Of a stretch of DNA of 64,000 nt, positions 45,601 through 52,761 are shown piece by piece. The position numbers were made by a program, and so were the translations under genes. The notes beneath the pieces are model-generated. The model was not told the DNA's origin, did no database searches, and worked only from the letters and a program-made list of their open reading frames with translations. Each line of letters begins with the position of its first letter. The stretch's first letter is position 1. Origin of the DNA: Hyunsoonleella pacifica (GTDB taxonomy: Bacteria > Bacteroidota > Bacteroidia > Flavobacteriales > Flavobacteriaceae); NCBI RefSeq assembly GCF_004310335.1, contig NZ_SIRS01000004.1, forward strand, positions 1 through 64,000. The letters run 5' to 3'.

Positions 45601-46113
45601 TCTACGCCGTTTGGAGCGGAAGCAAAATTTGCTTTCAATGGTAAACATAAACAAAAAAAAGATTTGGGCGCTTTAGCAATGACCTATAATAATGTTTATG
45701 TGGCATCGGTTGCTATTGGAGCAAATCAAGAACAAACATTGCAAGTATTTAATGAAGCTGAAAGTTTTAATGGACCTTCAATAATTATAGCATATTGCCA
45801 CAGTGACTCTCATGGTATTGATATGAAACATCCAAGCAAGTATCATAAAGCGGCAGTAAACTCTGGACAATGGTTGTTATATAGAAACGATCCTAGACGC
45901 TTAAAGAAAAATTTACCTCCTTTACAGTTAGATTCAAATACACCTTCAATTAAAATTAAGGATTATATGAAATTAGAACAACGATTTGTAAAACATATAA
46001 ATTCTAATGAGGTAAATACTAACATAGATGATATTCAAAAACAAATTAATATTAGATTAAAAAAGTATAAGACACTTTCAAATAATATACCTCATAAAAC
46101 CTATTCAGGGTAA
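42688..46113 (+). CDS. nifJ: NifJ-type pyruvate:ferredoxin (flavodoxin) oxidoreductase, atypical: proximal cluster ligands lost
   Basis: This 1141-residue single-chain 2-oxoacid oxidoreductase has all domains in order. The pyruvate-binding residues Thr32 (PITPTS), Glu65 (QSEAG) and Arg115 (VTTRS) are kept. The ferredoxin-like domain has two complete 4Fe-4S motifs (Cys661/664/667/671 and 715/718/721/725), and the C-terminal thiamine-diphosphate domain has GGDGWAYDIG. The four cysteines that bind the proximal cluster in Desulfovibrio africanus PFOR (812, 815, 840, 1071) align, with identical spacing, to Val780, Cys783, Ala808 and Ser1039. Three of the four ligands are therefore absent, and electron flow from thiamine to the other clusters should be impaired or rerouted. 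Family assignment is firm; activity is uncertain. Confidence 0.93.
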   Translation: MKAFMKSTLNANQAVAQIAYKTNEVFPIYPITPTSEMSELVEQWSAENKKNIFGSNTSVFQMQSEAGVAGAMHGALQTGSLSSTFTASQGLLLMLPNMYKIAGELTPNVIHVTTRSIATHALSVFGDHSDIMAVRQSGYAMLGSASVQEAHDFALISQATSLESSIPFIHFFDGFRTSHEINNIEIINDDLIQSIISQNKIKQHRDRALNPNTPVLRGTSQGPDVFFQSREAINPFYDVCADTVENIMNQFATLTGRHYRLFDYVGHLKAEQIIISIASSTETIETTINQLNTQGERLGLIKVRLFRPFSTKHLLAALPKSVKSIAVLDRTKEPGSAGEPLYLDVLKSISEAFQNNQLAIFPKVIGGRYGLSSKEFTPAMVNAIFNNLKLDHPKNNFTIGINDDVNHLSLEYTENLNLKNNMYQAIFYQEKEVNDSFSNTLEHIGSKENTYIQGYTECNYKKSNSYHIVHLRIDNQPIKAPYLITQADFIGFQNAYSTLNDDILNKLSVKGKLLINSSQTPKAFWKSLSAEHQKLIINKHIDVFIVNINELKANRVITNHSISEFHACFLALTKDIHTDNDFTHLNEFIHKVNTTTSKAVHKKIPFENTLNNGLLGKLLSNKSNDIPVSLLPVDGTFPTDTSQYNPIQSNTYVPNWNTDLCSQCGACSMACPQAALRIKVYDSTYKNDAPKTLKSIISKDFNLMNYTIQIHPEQCNGCNNCVDACSVKALKLIKRENTQDEKNNWNYFATIPEFNRVKIDVSKVSQQQLQEPLFKYSSGVEGCGEAPYLKLMSQLFGDRLLIANATGASSIFGGALPTTPWAKNKNGQGPAWSNSLFEDNAEFGLGFRMSLNQKEKYAKHLLKTLNPKLSPDLVNSILNAKQCNETEIDEQRKNIELLNDKLSKINSKEAKQLLNLSEYLIKKSVWIVGGDGWAYDIGFGGLDHVIALGVNVNILVLDNEVYDNTGAQASKSTPFGAEAKFAFNGKHKQKKDLGALAMTYNNVYVASVAIGANQEQTLQVFNEAESFNGPSIIIAYCHSDSHGIDMKHPSKYHKAAVNSGQWLLYRNDPRRLKKNLPPLQLDSNTPSIKIKDYMKLEQRFVKHINSNEVNTNIDDIQKQINIRLKKYKTLSNNIPHKTYSG

Positions 46114-46265
46114 AACACTAAAAGCATATCGCAGTTTAGACAAAACGATTAAAAAAGCTTTATAAAGGAACCGGAATTTACCTTATCATTTTACAGAAAA
46201 GAACTAATTGTTAATCTCAAATTAGCATAATAATTTTTGGCATTGTATTTTCGGCACAATAAATG

Positions 46266-46281
46266 ATAACGTTTTCGTTAT
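46266..46281 (+). promoter_or_regulatory. Operator-like palindrome upstream of DUF3108 gene
   Basis: ATAACG and CGTTAT form a perfect inverted repeat around TTTT, 19 bases before the ATG at 46301. The half-sites resemble TAACGA/TCGTTA at 41883, but the centre is shorter by two bases. Confidence 0.4.
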
Positions 46282-46300
46282 AAATACTAAAATCAAGTAA

Positions 46301-47068
46301 ATGAAACAACTCCTTATTCTTCTACTATGTTTAGGGACTTTTATATCCTCTGCACAAAATACAGCAATTGCTGCTGGCGAAAAACTGGTATACACGGCAT
46401 CCTATAACATGTCTGGTGTACTTAATAATATTGCCCAAGTAACATTAGAAACTAGTAATGTAAAGACGTCAAAAGCCACACTTCTACATTTAAAATGCAA
46501 AGCAGTAACTTATAAAAAATGGGATAATTTCTTTAAAATAAGAGACTTATACGAAAGTTATGTTAATCCAAAAACATTAACCCCGTACTTGTATAAACGT
46601 GACATAAATGAAGGCGGCTATTTTAAAAATATGAAATACACCTTTAGTCATAAAACTAACACTGTAAAATCTGTACAGACAAAAAAGAATGATTGGGTTG
46701 AGAAGAAAAGTATAAAAATTAATTCTGGAACTAAGGATATTGTTTCTACATTATATAAAATTAGACTTTTTGATTATGAGTCTATGAATGAGGGAACAAA
46801 AAAATCATTTACGGTTATTTTTGACAGAAAGGAAATAAATGCTCAAATTACTTACTTAGGAAAAGAAACTATAAACACCGCTATTGGCAATAAAACTTGT
46901 TATAAAATTGCTATAGGTAGTAATGAGTCTAATGTGATAAAAAACAATAGAGATAATCTAGTATGGCTCACAGCTGATACCAATAAAATAATGGTTTACG
47001 GCAAATTTAAAATCCCAGTAGGTAGTGGAGAACTAAAAATACAGTCTGCAACCGGGTTAAAAAATTAA
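46301..47068 (+). CDS. DUF3108 domain-containing periplasmic protein
   Basis: This 255-residue protein has a signal peptide (1-18, ending SSAQN). The mature region follows the DUF3108 pattern: AAGEKLVYTASYNMSGVLNNIAQVTLE, KWDNFFKIRDLYESYVNPKTLTPYLYKRDINEGGYF, DIVSTLYKIRLFDY, NTAIGNKTCYKIAIG and VWLTADTNKIMVYGKFKIPVGSGELKI. DUF3108 proteins are predicted envelope beta-barrel-like proteins of unknown role. The next gene begins 11 bases downstream. Confidence 0.88.
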   Translation: MKQLLILLLCLGTFISSAQNTAIAAGEKLVYTASYNMSGVLNNIAQVTLETSNVKTSKATLLHLKCKAVTYKKWDNFFKIRDLYESYVNPKTLTPYLYKRDINEGGYFKNMKYTFSHKTNTVKSVQTKKNDWVEKKSIKINSGTKDIVSTLYKIRLFDYESMNEGTKKSFTVIFDRKEINAQITYLGKETINTAIGNKTCYKIAIGSNESNVIKNNRDNLVWLTADTNKIMVYGKFKIPVGSGELKIQSATGLKN

Positions 47069-47079
47069 ATAAAATCATC

Positions 47080-47415
47080 ATGAAACGCTTATTTACTATC
47101 CTAGCAGTTATCGCTTCTTTTATTGCTATTATTCTATCTGTTTTACCTGCCTCAAATTTATCCATTTTCCCAAGTGTATCAGCATTAATTTTTGGACTTA
47201 TAGCTTTTTATTTATCAAAAAAAGCTGGACAGGTTAAAAAAATTATTCAATTTTCATTTTTACTCACAGTCATGGCTCTAGGCATTACTACTTACAAAGC
47301 TATCTTTAGTACTACCGAAGTAGGGAATACTGAAGCTCTAGTTGAAAAAGAAGCAGAATCTAAAGAAGAAGCTATTGGAGAACTAGAAGAATTAGATATA
47401 GAAGATATCGAATAA
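47080..47415 (+). CDS. Small membrane protein with acidic tail
   Basis: This 111-residue protein has three hydrophobic helices (about 5-25, 29-46 and 56-78) and a strongly acidic C-terminal tail (EALVEKEAESKEEAIGELEE). I do not recognise a family. The 11-base gap suggests cotranscription with the DUF3108 gene. A 32-bp palindrome lies 30 bases downstream. Confidence 0.7.
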   Translation: MKRLFTILAVIASFIAIILSVLPASNLSIFPSVSALIFGLIAFYLSKKAGQVKKIIQFSFLLTVMALGITTYKAIFSTTEVGNTEALVEKEAESKEEAIGELEELDIEDIE

Positions 47416-47444
47416 GAATGGTAGTTAAATTTTTACAATTTAGT

Positions 47445-47476
47445 ATATTTGCATTGTTTTAAAACAATGCAAATAT
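47445..47476. repeat. Perfect 32-bp palindrome
   Basis: ATATTTGCATTGTTTT is followed directly by its exact reverse complement with no spacer. Its left end forms TATATTTG (47444-47451), a perfect -7 match for the M28 peptidase gene downstream. It can act as a terminator hairpin for the upstream gene, an operator, or both. Confidence 0.85.
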
Positions 47477-47532
47477 GTAGTTTTTCTCTCATAGAGTTTT
47501 ATAGAGGCATTCGTTTTTGGTAAAGAAAAAGC

Positions 47533-48585
47533 ATGAAATTTATTATTACCCTCTCTCTATTAACACTTGTTGGTACTTGTGCCACTCCAAAATATACAGC
47601 TAGGATTGAAAATTTAAAGTCTAGTATCAAAATTATAGACAGTAGTTTGGTCACGAAATATTCAAAGACTATTACTTCTGAAGAACTTAAAGAACACCTA
47701 TACAAATTTGCTTCAAAAGAATTTGAAGGTAGAATGACAGGGGAACCTGGCCATAAGTTAGCTGCTGAGTTTGTAAAATCTTACTACATTAACTTAGGTA
47801 TTCCCTCCCCTTTTGTAAGCGACAATTATTATCAAGGAATTCCAGAATCTTATTTTCCTAAAGACATAAAAGCATCTGAAAATGTTTTGGCTTATATAGA
47901 GGGATCTGAAAAACCAGAAGAAATCTTAGTTTTATCAGCTCATTTAGATCATGAAGGAATTCAAAAAGGCAAAATATATTATGGAGCAGATGATAACGGT
48001 TCTGGAACTGTAGCTCTACTTGAAATAGCTGAAGCTTTTAAAATGGCCGCCAAAAATGGCTACCGACCAAAGCGAAGTATCCTATTTGCCCATTTTACTG
48101 CTGAAGAAATTGGTAAATACGGTTCAGAATTTTATACTGAAAACCCTGTTTTTCCTTTAGAAAATACCATTACCAATTTAAATATTGATATGATTGGTAG
48201 AGTTGATGACAGACACTCTGAAGAAGATGATAACTACATCTATTTAATAGGCTCTGACCGACTGAGTAAAGAATTACATTATACCTCTGAAGCTGTTCAA
48301 AAAGCCTATGTAGACATTAACTTAGATTATAAGTTTAATGCAATAAACGACCACAATAATTATTACACCAGATCAGATCAATACAACTTTGCTAAAAAAG
48401 GTATTCCTGTAATTTTCTATTTTAGTGGTGTACATGAAGATTATTCTGAGCCTACAGATACTCCAGATAAAATAAATTATGAGTTATTAGCAAAACGAAC
48501 TAAACTAATTTTTGCAACAACATGGCAATTGGTAAATCAAGATAAACGTGTTGCAATTGATGAAAATAGTATATTTTTAAATTAA
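47533..48585 (+). CDS. M28 family metallopeptidase, lipoprotein (copy 1)
   Basis: This 350-residue zinc aminopeptidase-like protein has a probable lipoprotein signal (cysteine at about residue 16, LVGTC). Metal ligands and catalytic residues are visible: SAHLDHEG (His, Asp), GADDNGSGT, FTAEEIGKYGS (Glu-Glu), NLNIDMIGRVDD (Asp) and the C-terminal His in SGVHEDYSEPTDTPDK. It probably removes N-terminal residues from peptides outside the inner membrane. A closely similar gene follows 26 bases later. Confidence 0.9.
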   Translation: MKFIITLSLLTLVGTCATPKYTARIENLKSSIKIIDSSLVTKYSKTITSEELKEHLYKFASKEFEGRMTGEPGHKLAAEFVKSYYINLGIPSPFVSDNYYQGIPESYFPKDIKASENVLAYIEGSEKPEEILVLSAHLDHEGIQKGKIYYGADDNGSGTVALLEIAEAFKMAAKNGYRPKRSILFAHFTAEEIGKYGSEFYTENPVFPLENTITNLNIDMIGRVDDRHSEEDDNYIYLIGSDRLSKELHYTSEAVQKAYVDINLDYKFNAINDHNNYYTRSDQYNFAKKGIPVIFYFSGVHEDYSEPTDTPDKINYELLAKRTKLIFATTWQLVNQDKRVAIDENSIFLN

Positions 48586-48611
48586 TTTTAGCTGCTCTAA
48601 AATTATAAATC

Positions 48612-49634
48612 ATGAAAAAGATAAATTTCTTCATAATATCAGTGTGTTTAATATTTCTAGTAATTAACTGTAAAAAAGCTAATAAAAGTACCAGTACCAG
48701 AAGAACTGTTAATCCAGAAATTTATGCAAAAACAATAACTGCCAGCGAACTAAAGGAAATGCTTTACACATATGCTTCAGATGAATTTGAAGGCAGAAAA
48801 ACAGGAGAGGTTGGACAAAAAAAAGCAGTTAATTTCATTAAACAACAGTATATTAACAATGGCATCTTATCCCCTATCGCTGAAGGCGACTATTTCCAAG
48901 AAATTCCTATGGAATATTTTAAAAATAGAGCAAATCATGCTTCTGAAAACGTAATAGCATATATTAAGGGTTATGAAAAGCCTGATGAAGTTTTAGTAAT
49001 ATCAGCTCACCTAGATCATATAGGAATTTCAAAAGACGGAGAAATTAATAACGGTGCTGACGATGATGGCTCTGGCACTGTAGGCATTTTAGAAATAGCT
49101 GAAGCTTTTAAAGCTGCTGAAAAAGATGGATTTGCACCAAGACGATCCATTGCATTCCTACATGTTACGGGAGAAGAAATAGGGTTATTTGGATCTAGAT
49201 ATTATGCTGATGAAGATCCTATTTTTCCTTTAAAGAATACTGTTGCTAATTTAAATATTGATATGATTGGCCGTGTGGATGAAAAACATGAAGGTAAGTC
49301 TAATTACTTATATTTAATAGGTTCTGATAGGTTAAGTAAAGAATTACATACTGTTTCGGACTCTATAAATAAAGCCACCTTGAATTTAGAATTTGATTAT
49401 ACATTTAATAGAAAAAATGACCCAAATCGATTTTACTACCGGTCTGATCATTACAATTTTGCTAAGCATAATATTCCTGTTATTTTTTATTTTAACGGAA
49501 CCCATGCTGATTATCATAAACCTAGTGATACTCCAGATAAAATAAACTACGAGTTTTTAGAAGCTAGAACTCAACTAATTTTTTACACAGCCTGGGAATT
49601 AGCAAATCGTAAAGAAAGAATTGAATTAGACTAG
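48612..49634 (+). CDS. M28 family metallopeptidase, lipoprotein (copy 2)
   Basis: This 340-residue paralogue of the preceding gene is collinear from FEGRKTGE to the end. The signal peptide ends in a lipobox (LVINC, cysteine at about residue 20). Zinc-site motifs are intact: SAHLDHIG, GADDDGSGT, VTGEEIGLFGS, NLNIDMIGRVDE and GTHADYHKPSDTPDK. Tandem duplication and 22-26 base gaps indicate one operon with its paralogue and the following hydrolase. Confidence 0.9.
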   Translation: MKKINFFIISVCLIFLVINCKKANKSTSTRRTVNPEIYAKTITASELKEMLYTYASDEFEGRKTGEVGQKKAVNFIKQQYINNGILSPIAEGDYFQEIPMEYFKNRANHASENVIAYIKGYEKPDEVLVISAHLDHIGISKDGEINNGADDDGSGTVGILEIAEAFKAAEKDGFAPRRSIAFLHVTGEEIGLFGSRYYADEDPIFPLKNTVANLNIDMIGRVDEKHEGKSNYLYLIGSDRLSKELHTVSDSINKATLNLEFDYTFNRKNDPNRFYYRSDHYNFAKHNIPVIFYFNGTHADYHKPSDTPDKINYEFLEARTQLIFYTAWELANRKERIELD

Positions 49635-49656
49635 AAGCATTGAATTCCTTATTGGC

Positions 49657-50634
49657 ATGATATATTCTAAAATCTTTTACCTAACGCTTATTCTACTCTC
49701 CACCTTTAGTTGTGTAGAAAAAAATTCTTCTTCCCCAACAACAACTCAAAATACTCCTGCCATCAATACTCCTTCAATTGTTGTATTAGGAACAACTCAA
49801 GATGCTGGAGCTCCTCAAATAGGATGCAACAAAACATGTTGCTCCAATTTATTTAATAACCCTAAGAATAATGTTAAAAATGTAGTATCTCTGGGGTTAT
49901 TGGATACTAAAAACAATAAAACTTATCTTTTCGAAGCCACTCCTGATATTGGAGATCAAACTAGAATATTGGATCAATTAAAAATTGGTAAACACAACAC
50001 TTTGATAGATGGTATTTTTATTACGCATGCACATATTGGACATTATACTGGTTTAATGTTTTTAGGAAAGGAAGCTACAAACACTTACAAAACACCTACT
50101 TATGTGATGCCAAAAATGAAACTATTTTTAGAAGAGAATGGACCCTGGTCTCAATTAGTAGAAAATAAAAATATTACATTACACAACATAAAACATGAAG
50201 AGTCTATAGAATTATCAAGCAGTATAGCAGTAACTCCGTTTTTAGTACCACATAGAGATGAATTTTCAGAAACTGTTGGTTATAAAATAAAAGGCCCTAA
50301 TAGAACAGCTTTATTTATTCCAGATATAGACAAATGGGAAAAATGGAGTAAAGATATCGTAGAAGAAATTAAAAAAGTAGATTATGCTTTTTTAGACGCT
50401 ACATTTTATAGTGGTAAAGAAATAAATAATAGAGATATTTCTGAGATTCCGCACCCTTTTGTAATTGAAAGTCTAAAAAAGTTTGAGAATCTAGACATAC
50501 AAGACAAAAACAGAATTATTTTTATTCATTTTAATCATACAAACCCTCTTCTAAATCCAGAAAGTAAAGAAAGTAATCTTGTTTTAAAAGCAGGGTTTAA
50601 GATTGCTAAACAGCTAGATATATTTGAACTTTAA
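49657..50634 (+). CDS. PqqB-like metallo-beta-lactamase-fold lipoprotein
   Basis: This 325-residue protein has a lipoprotein signal (LSTFSC, about residue 19). The mature part begins GTTQDAGAPQIGCNKTCCSNLF, typical of PqqB-like MBL-fold proteins, followed by THAHIGHYTGL, VPHRDEFSETVGYKI, FIPDIDKWEKW and the ending IFIHFNHTNPLL. The usual HxHxDH motif reads HAHIGH, so the metal-binding Asp is Gly. The PqqB role in cofactor synthesis cannot be assumed, because no other pqq gene is present and the protein is exported. Confidence 0.85.
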   Translation: MIYSKIFYLTLILLSTFSCVEKNSSSPTTTQNTPAINTPSIVVLGTTQDAGAPQIGCNKTCCSNLFNNPKNNVKNVVSLGLLDTKNNKTYLFEATPDIGDQTRILDQLKIGKHNTLIDGIFITHAHIGHYTGLMFLGKEATNTYKTPTYVMPKMKLFLEENGPWSQLVENKNITLHNIKHEESIELSSSIAVTPFLVPHRDEFSETVGYKIKGPNRTALFIPDIDKWEKWSKDIVEEIKKVDYAFLDATFYSGKEINNRDISEIPHPFVIESLKKFENLDIQDKNRIIFIHFNHTNPLLNPESKESNLVLKAGFKIAKQLDIFEL

Positions 50635-50676
50635 GCGATAATAAACAATTCAATAAAAAGTTTATTCCAATAAAAA

Positions 50677-50696
50677 ACCACTCTAAGTAGAGTGGT
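50677..50696. terminator. Bidirectional terminator between PqqB-like gene and rpsT
   Basis: ACCACTCT, loop AAGT, AGAGTGGT: a perfect 8-bp stem. On the minus strand it is followed by six T, so it is the rpsT terminator. Confidence 0.85.
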
Positions 50697-50725
50697 CTTA
50701 ATATTATATAACTATTGTTTTACTA

Positions 50726-50977
50726 CTATAGAGCAGCAATATGTTTTGCTAAACCAGATTTAATGTTAGCTGCTTTGTTAGCATGAATAACATTTTTCTT
50801 AGCTAACTTATCTAACATTGAAACAACTGAAGGAAACATCGCTTCTGCTTCTTTCTTGTCTGTTAACTCACGTAACCTTTTAATTGCACCTCGCGTAGTT
50901 TTGTGTTGATATCTATTCAACACACGCTTAGATTCGTTACTTCTAATTCTTTTTAAAGCTGACTTATGATTTGCCAT
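50726..50977 (-). CDS. rpsT: 30S ribosomal protein S20
   Basis: This 83-residue basic helical protein begins [35 protein letters not shown] and ends [22 protein letters not shown], as in S20. It binds 16S rRNA in the small subunit. It follows tRNA-Glu on the same strand by 21 bases, and both appear to be transcribed from one promoter. Confidence 0.97.
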   Translation of the reverse strand: MANHKSALKRIRSNESKRVLNRYQHKTTRGAIKRLRELTDKKEAEAMFPSVVSMLDKLAKKNVIHANKAANIKSGLAKHIAAL

Positions 50978-50998
50978 TTATTTTTCTTAATTTAATTG

Positions 50999-51070
50999 TA
51001 GCCCGTAGGGGAATCGAACCCCTCTTACCAGGATGAAAACCTGGCGTCCTAGCCGATAGACGAACGGGCC
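50999..51070 (-). tRNA. tRNA-Glu (anticodon TTC)
   Basis: Read on the minus strand, the 72-base sequence begins GGCCCGTTCGTCTATCGG and folds into a cloverleaf. The acceptor arm is GGCCCGT with ACGGGCT, the anticodon arm CCAGG-TTTTCAT-CCTGG has anticodon TTC, and the T arm is GGGG-TTCGATT-CCCC. The first acceptor pair is G-U. CCA is not encoded. Confidence 0.96.
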
Positions 51071-51120
51071 ATTTGGTTATTTATTATTTAAATGAACCTA
51101 CAACGTTTCCATTGCGGATG

Positions 51121-51150
51121 CAAAAATACAACTATTTTTAAATGTTGCAA
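51121..51150 (-). promoter_or_regulatory. Consensus promoter for tRNA-Glu and rpsT
   Basis: On the minus strand, TTG is followed by exactly 19 bases and then TATTTTTG, matching the full Bacteroidota consensus TTG-N19-TAnnTTTG. It lies about 50 bases upstream of the tRNA. Confidence 0.8.
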
Positions 51151-51183
51151 CAGTAGATGAAACTTTTTTCAAAAAAATTTAAT

Positions 51184-52662
51184 CTAATATGCTTTTGCAA
51201 ATAAAACACGTTTGTTAGATGGTTTTCCTGAATAAACACAAACACCATTCTCTTCCTTACTTTCTAAAGGAATACAACGAATTGTAGCCTTAGTTAACTC
51301 TTTTATTTTATCTTCAGTTTCACTGGTACCATCCCAATGCGCAGAAATAAATCCGCCTTTGGCTTCTAAAACATTTTTGAATTCACCAAACGTGTCAACA
51401 GTTGTAGTATGAGATTCTCTAAATGCTAAAGCCTTATCAAAAAGACTTTTTTGAATGTCTTCTAATAAATCTTCAATAACTACTGAAACTCTATCTAAAA
51501 TTACAGTTTGCTTACTTAAAGTATCTCTTCTAGCAACCTCAACAGTTTCGTTTTCTAAATCTTTTGGTCCTATTGCAATACGCACAGGCACACCTTGCAA
51601 CTCATGTTGTGCAAATTTAGCCCCTGGACGAAGCGTATCTCTTTTATCAAACTTAACTGAGATACCTCTATCTCTTAAATCACTAATAATGTCATCAGCT
51701 ACTTTAGCTATGGCATCAAATTGTTCTTCATTTTTATAAATAGGAACTATAACTACTTGATATGGTGCTAAATTTGGAGGTAATACCAAACCATTATCAT
51801 CACTATGAGTCATTATTAAAGCTCCCATCAAGCGAGTAGAAACCCCCCACGAGGTAGCCCAAACATAATCTTGTTTACCTTCTTTATTAGCATACTTTAC
51901 ATCAAATGCTTTTGCAAAATTCTGTCCTAAAAAATGTGAGGTTCCAGCTTGTAATGCTTTTCCATCTTGCATGAGTGCTTCTATGCAATAGGTGTCTTCA
52001 GCTCCTGCAAATCGCTCACTTTCAGATTTTACACCTTGTACCACAGGAATAGCCATAAAATTCTCTACAAACTTCGCATACACACCGTTCATCAATTTCG
52101 TTTCCTCAATTGCTTCCGCTTTAGTTGCGTGCGCCGTATGCCCTTCTTGCCATAAAAACTCTGCAGTACGTAAAAACAAACGTGTACGCATTTCCCAACG
52201 TACAACATTAGCCCATTGGTTTATCAATAAAGGTAAATCTCTGTAAGATTGAATCCAGTTTCTATATGTATTCCAAATAATAGCTTCACTTGTTGGACGC
52301 ACAACTAACTCTTCCTCTAGTTTTGCTTGTGGGTCTACTCGTAACTTTCCTTCTTTATCAGGATCAGATTGTAACCTGTAATGCGTTACAACAGCACATT
52401 CTTTGGCAAAACCCTCTGCATTTTTCTCTTCAGCTTCAAACAAACTTTTGGGCACAAATAATGGAAAATAGGCATTTTGATGTCCTGTTTCTTTAAACAT
52501 TTTATCTAATTCTGCCTGCATTTTTTCCCAAATAGCATAACCATACGGTTTAATAACCATACAACCTCTTACTGCCGAATTCTCCGCCAAATCTGCCTTG
52601 ACAACCAATTCGTTATACCATTTTGAATAATCTTCTGCCCTACTCGTCAATTTTTTTCCCAT
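51184..52662 (-). CDS. proS: Proline--tRNA ligase (short, archaeal/eukaryote-type)
   Basis: This enzyme of about 492 residues charges tRNA-Pro. It is the short form without an editing insertion. Class II motifs are seen in [73 protein letters not shown] and [18 protein letters not shown], with the anticodon-binding domain (VVIVPIYKN) after it. I use the ATG at 52662 ([16 protein letters not shown]). A longer reading to 52680 would use a non-ATG codon. Confidence 0.96.
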   Translation of the reverse strand: MGKKLTSRAEDYSKWYNELVVKADLAENSAVRGCMVIKPYGYAIWEKMQAELDKMFKETGHQNAYFPLFVPKSLFEAEEKNAEGFAKECAVVTHYRLQSDPDKEGKLRVDPQAKLEEELVVRPTSEAIIWNTYRNWIQSYRDLPLLINQWANVVRWEMRTRLFLRTAEFLWQEGHTAHATKAEAIEETKLMNGVYAKFVENFMAIPVVQGVKSESERFAGAEDTYCIEALMQDGKALQAGTSHFLGQNFAKAFDVKYANKEGKQDYVWATSWGVSTRLMGALIMTHSDDNGLVLPPNLAPYQVVIVPIYKNEEQFDAIAKVADDIISDLRDRGISVKFDKRDTLRPGAKFAQHELQGVPVRIAIGPKDLENETVEVARRDTLSKQTVILDRVSVVIEDLLEDIQKSLFDKALAFRESHTTTVDTFGEFKNVLEAKGGFISAHWDGTSETEDKIKELTKATIRCIPLESKEENGVCVYSGKPSNKRVLFAKAY

Positions 52663-52725
52663 ATCGCTTTTTTGGCACAAATATTGTGACTATGTTAAAT
52701 AAAAAAATAGTTGCGCAAAACTAAC

Positions 52726-52733
52726 TATTTTTG
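52726..52733 (+). promoter_or_regulatory. -7 element for the Trp/Gly-rich lipoprotein gene
   Basis: TATTTTTG fits TAnnTTTG exactly, 28 bases before the ATG at 52762. It shows that an in-frame TTG at 52711 lies upstream of transcription start. Confidence 0.55.
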
Positions 52734-52761
52734 TTATGTTCAACAATTAAATTATAGAGAT

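Noticed and set aside
46238-46256. TTGGCATTGTATTTTCGG as a second sigma54 promoter upstream of the DUF3108 gene
   Set aside because: The position of the essential GC is TC, and the only GC pair is at the wrong spacing (N13).
52671-52687. TTGGCACAAATATTGTG, similar to a sigma54 promoter, upstream of the Trp/Gly-rich lipoprotein gene
   Set aside because: The -12 box reads TTGTG in place of TTGCA, breaking GG-N10-GC. A perfect TAnnTTTG element lies closer to the gene, and the sequence also overlaps a minus-strand promoter-like site for proS.
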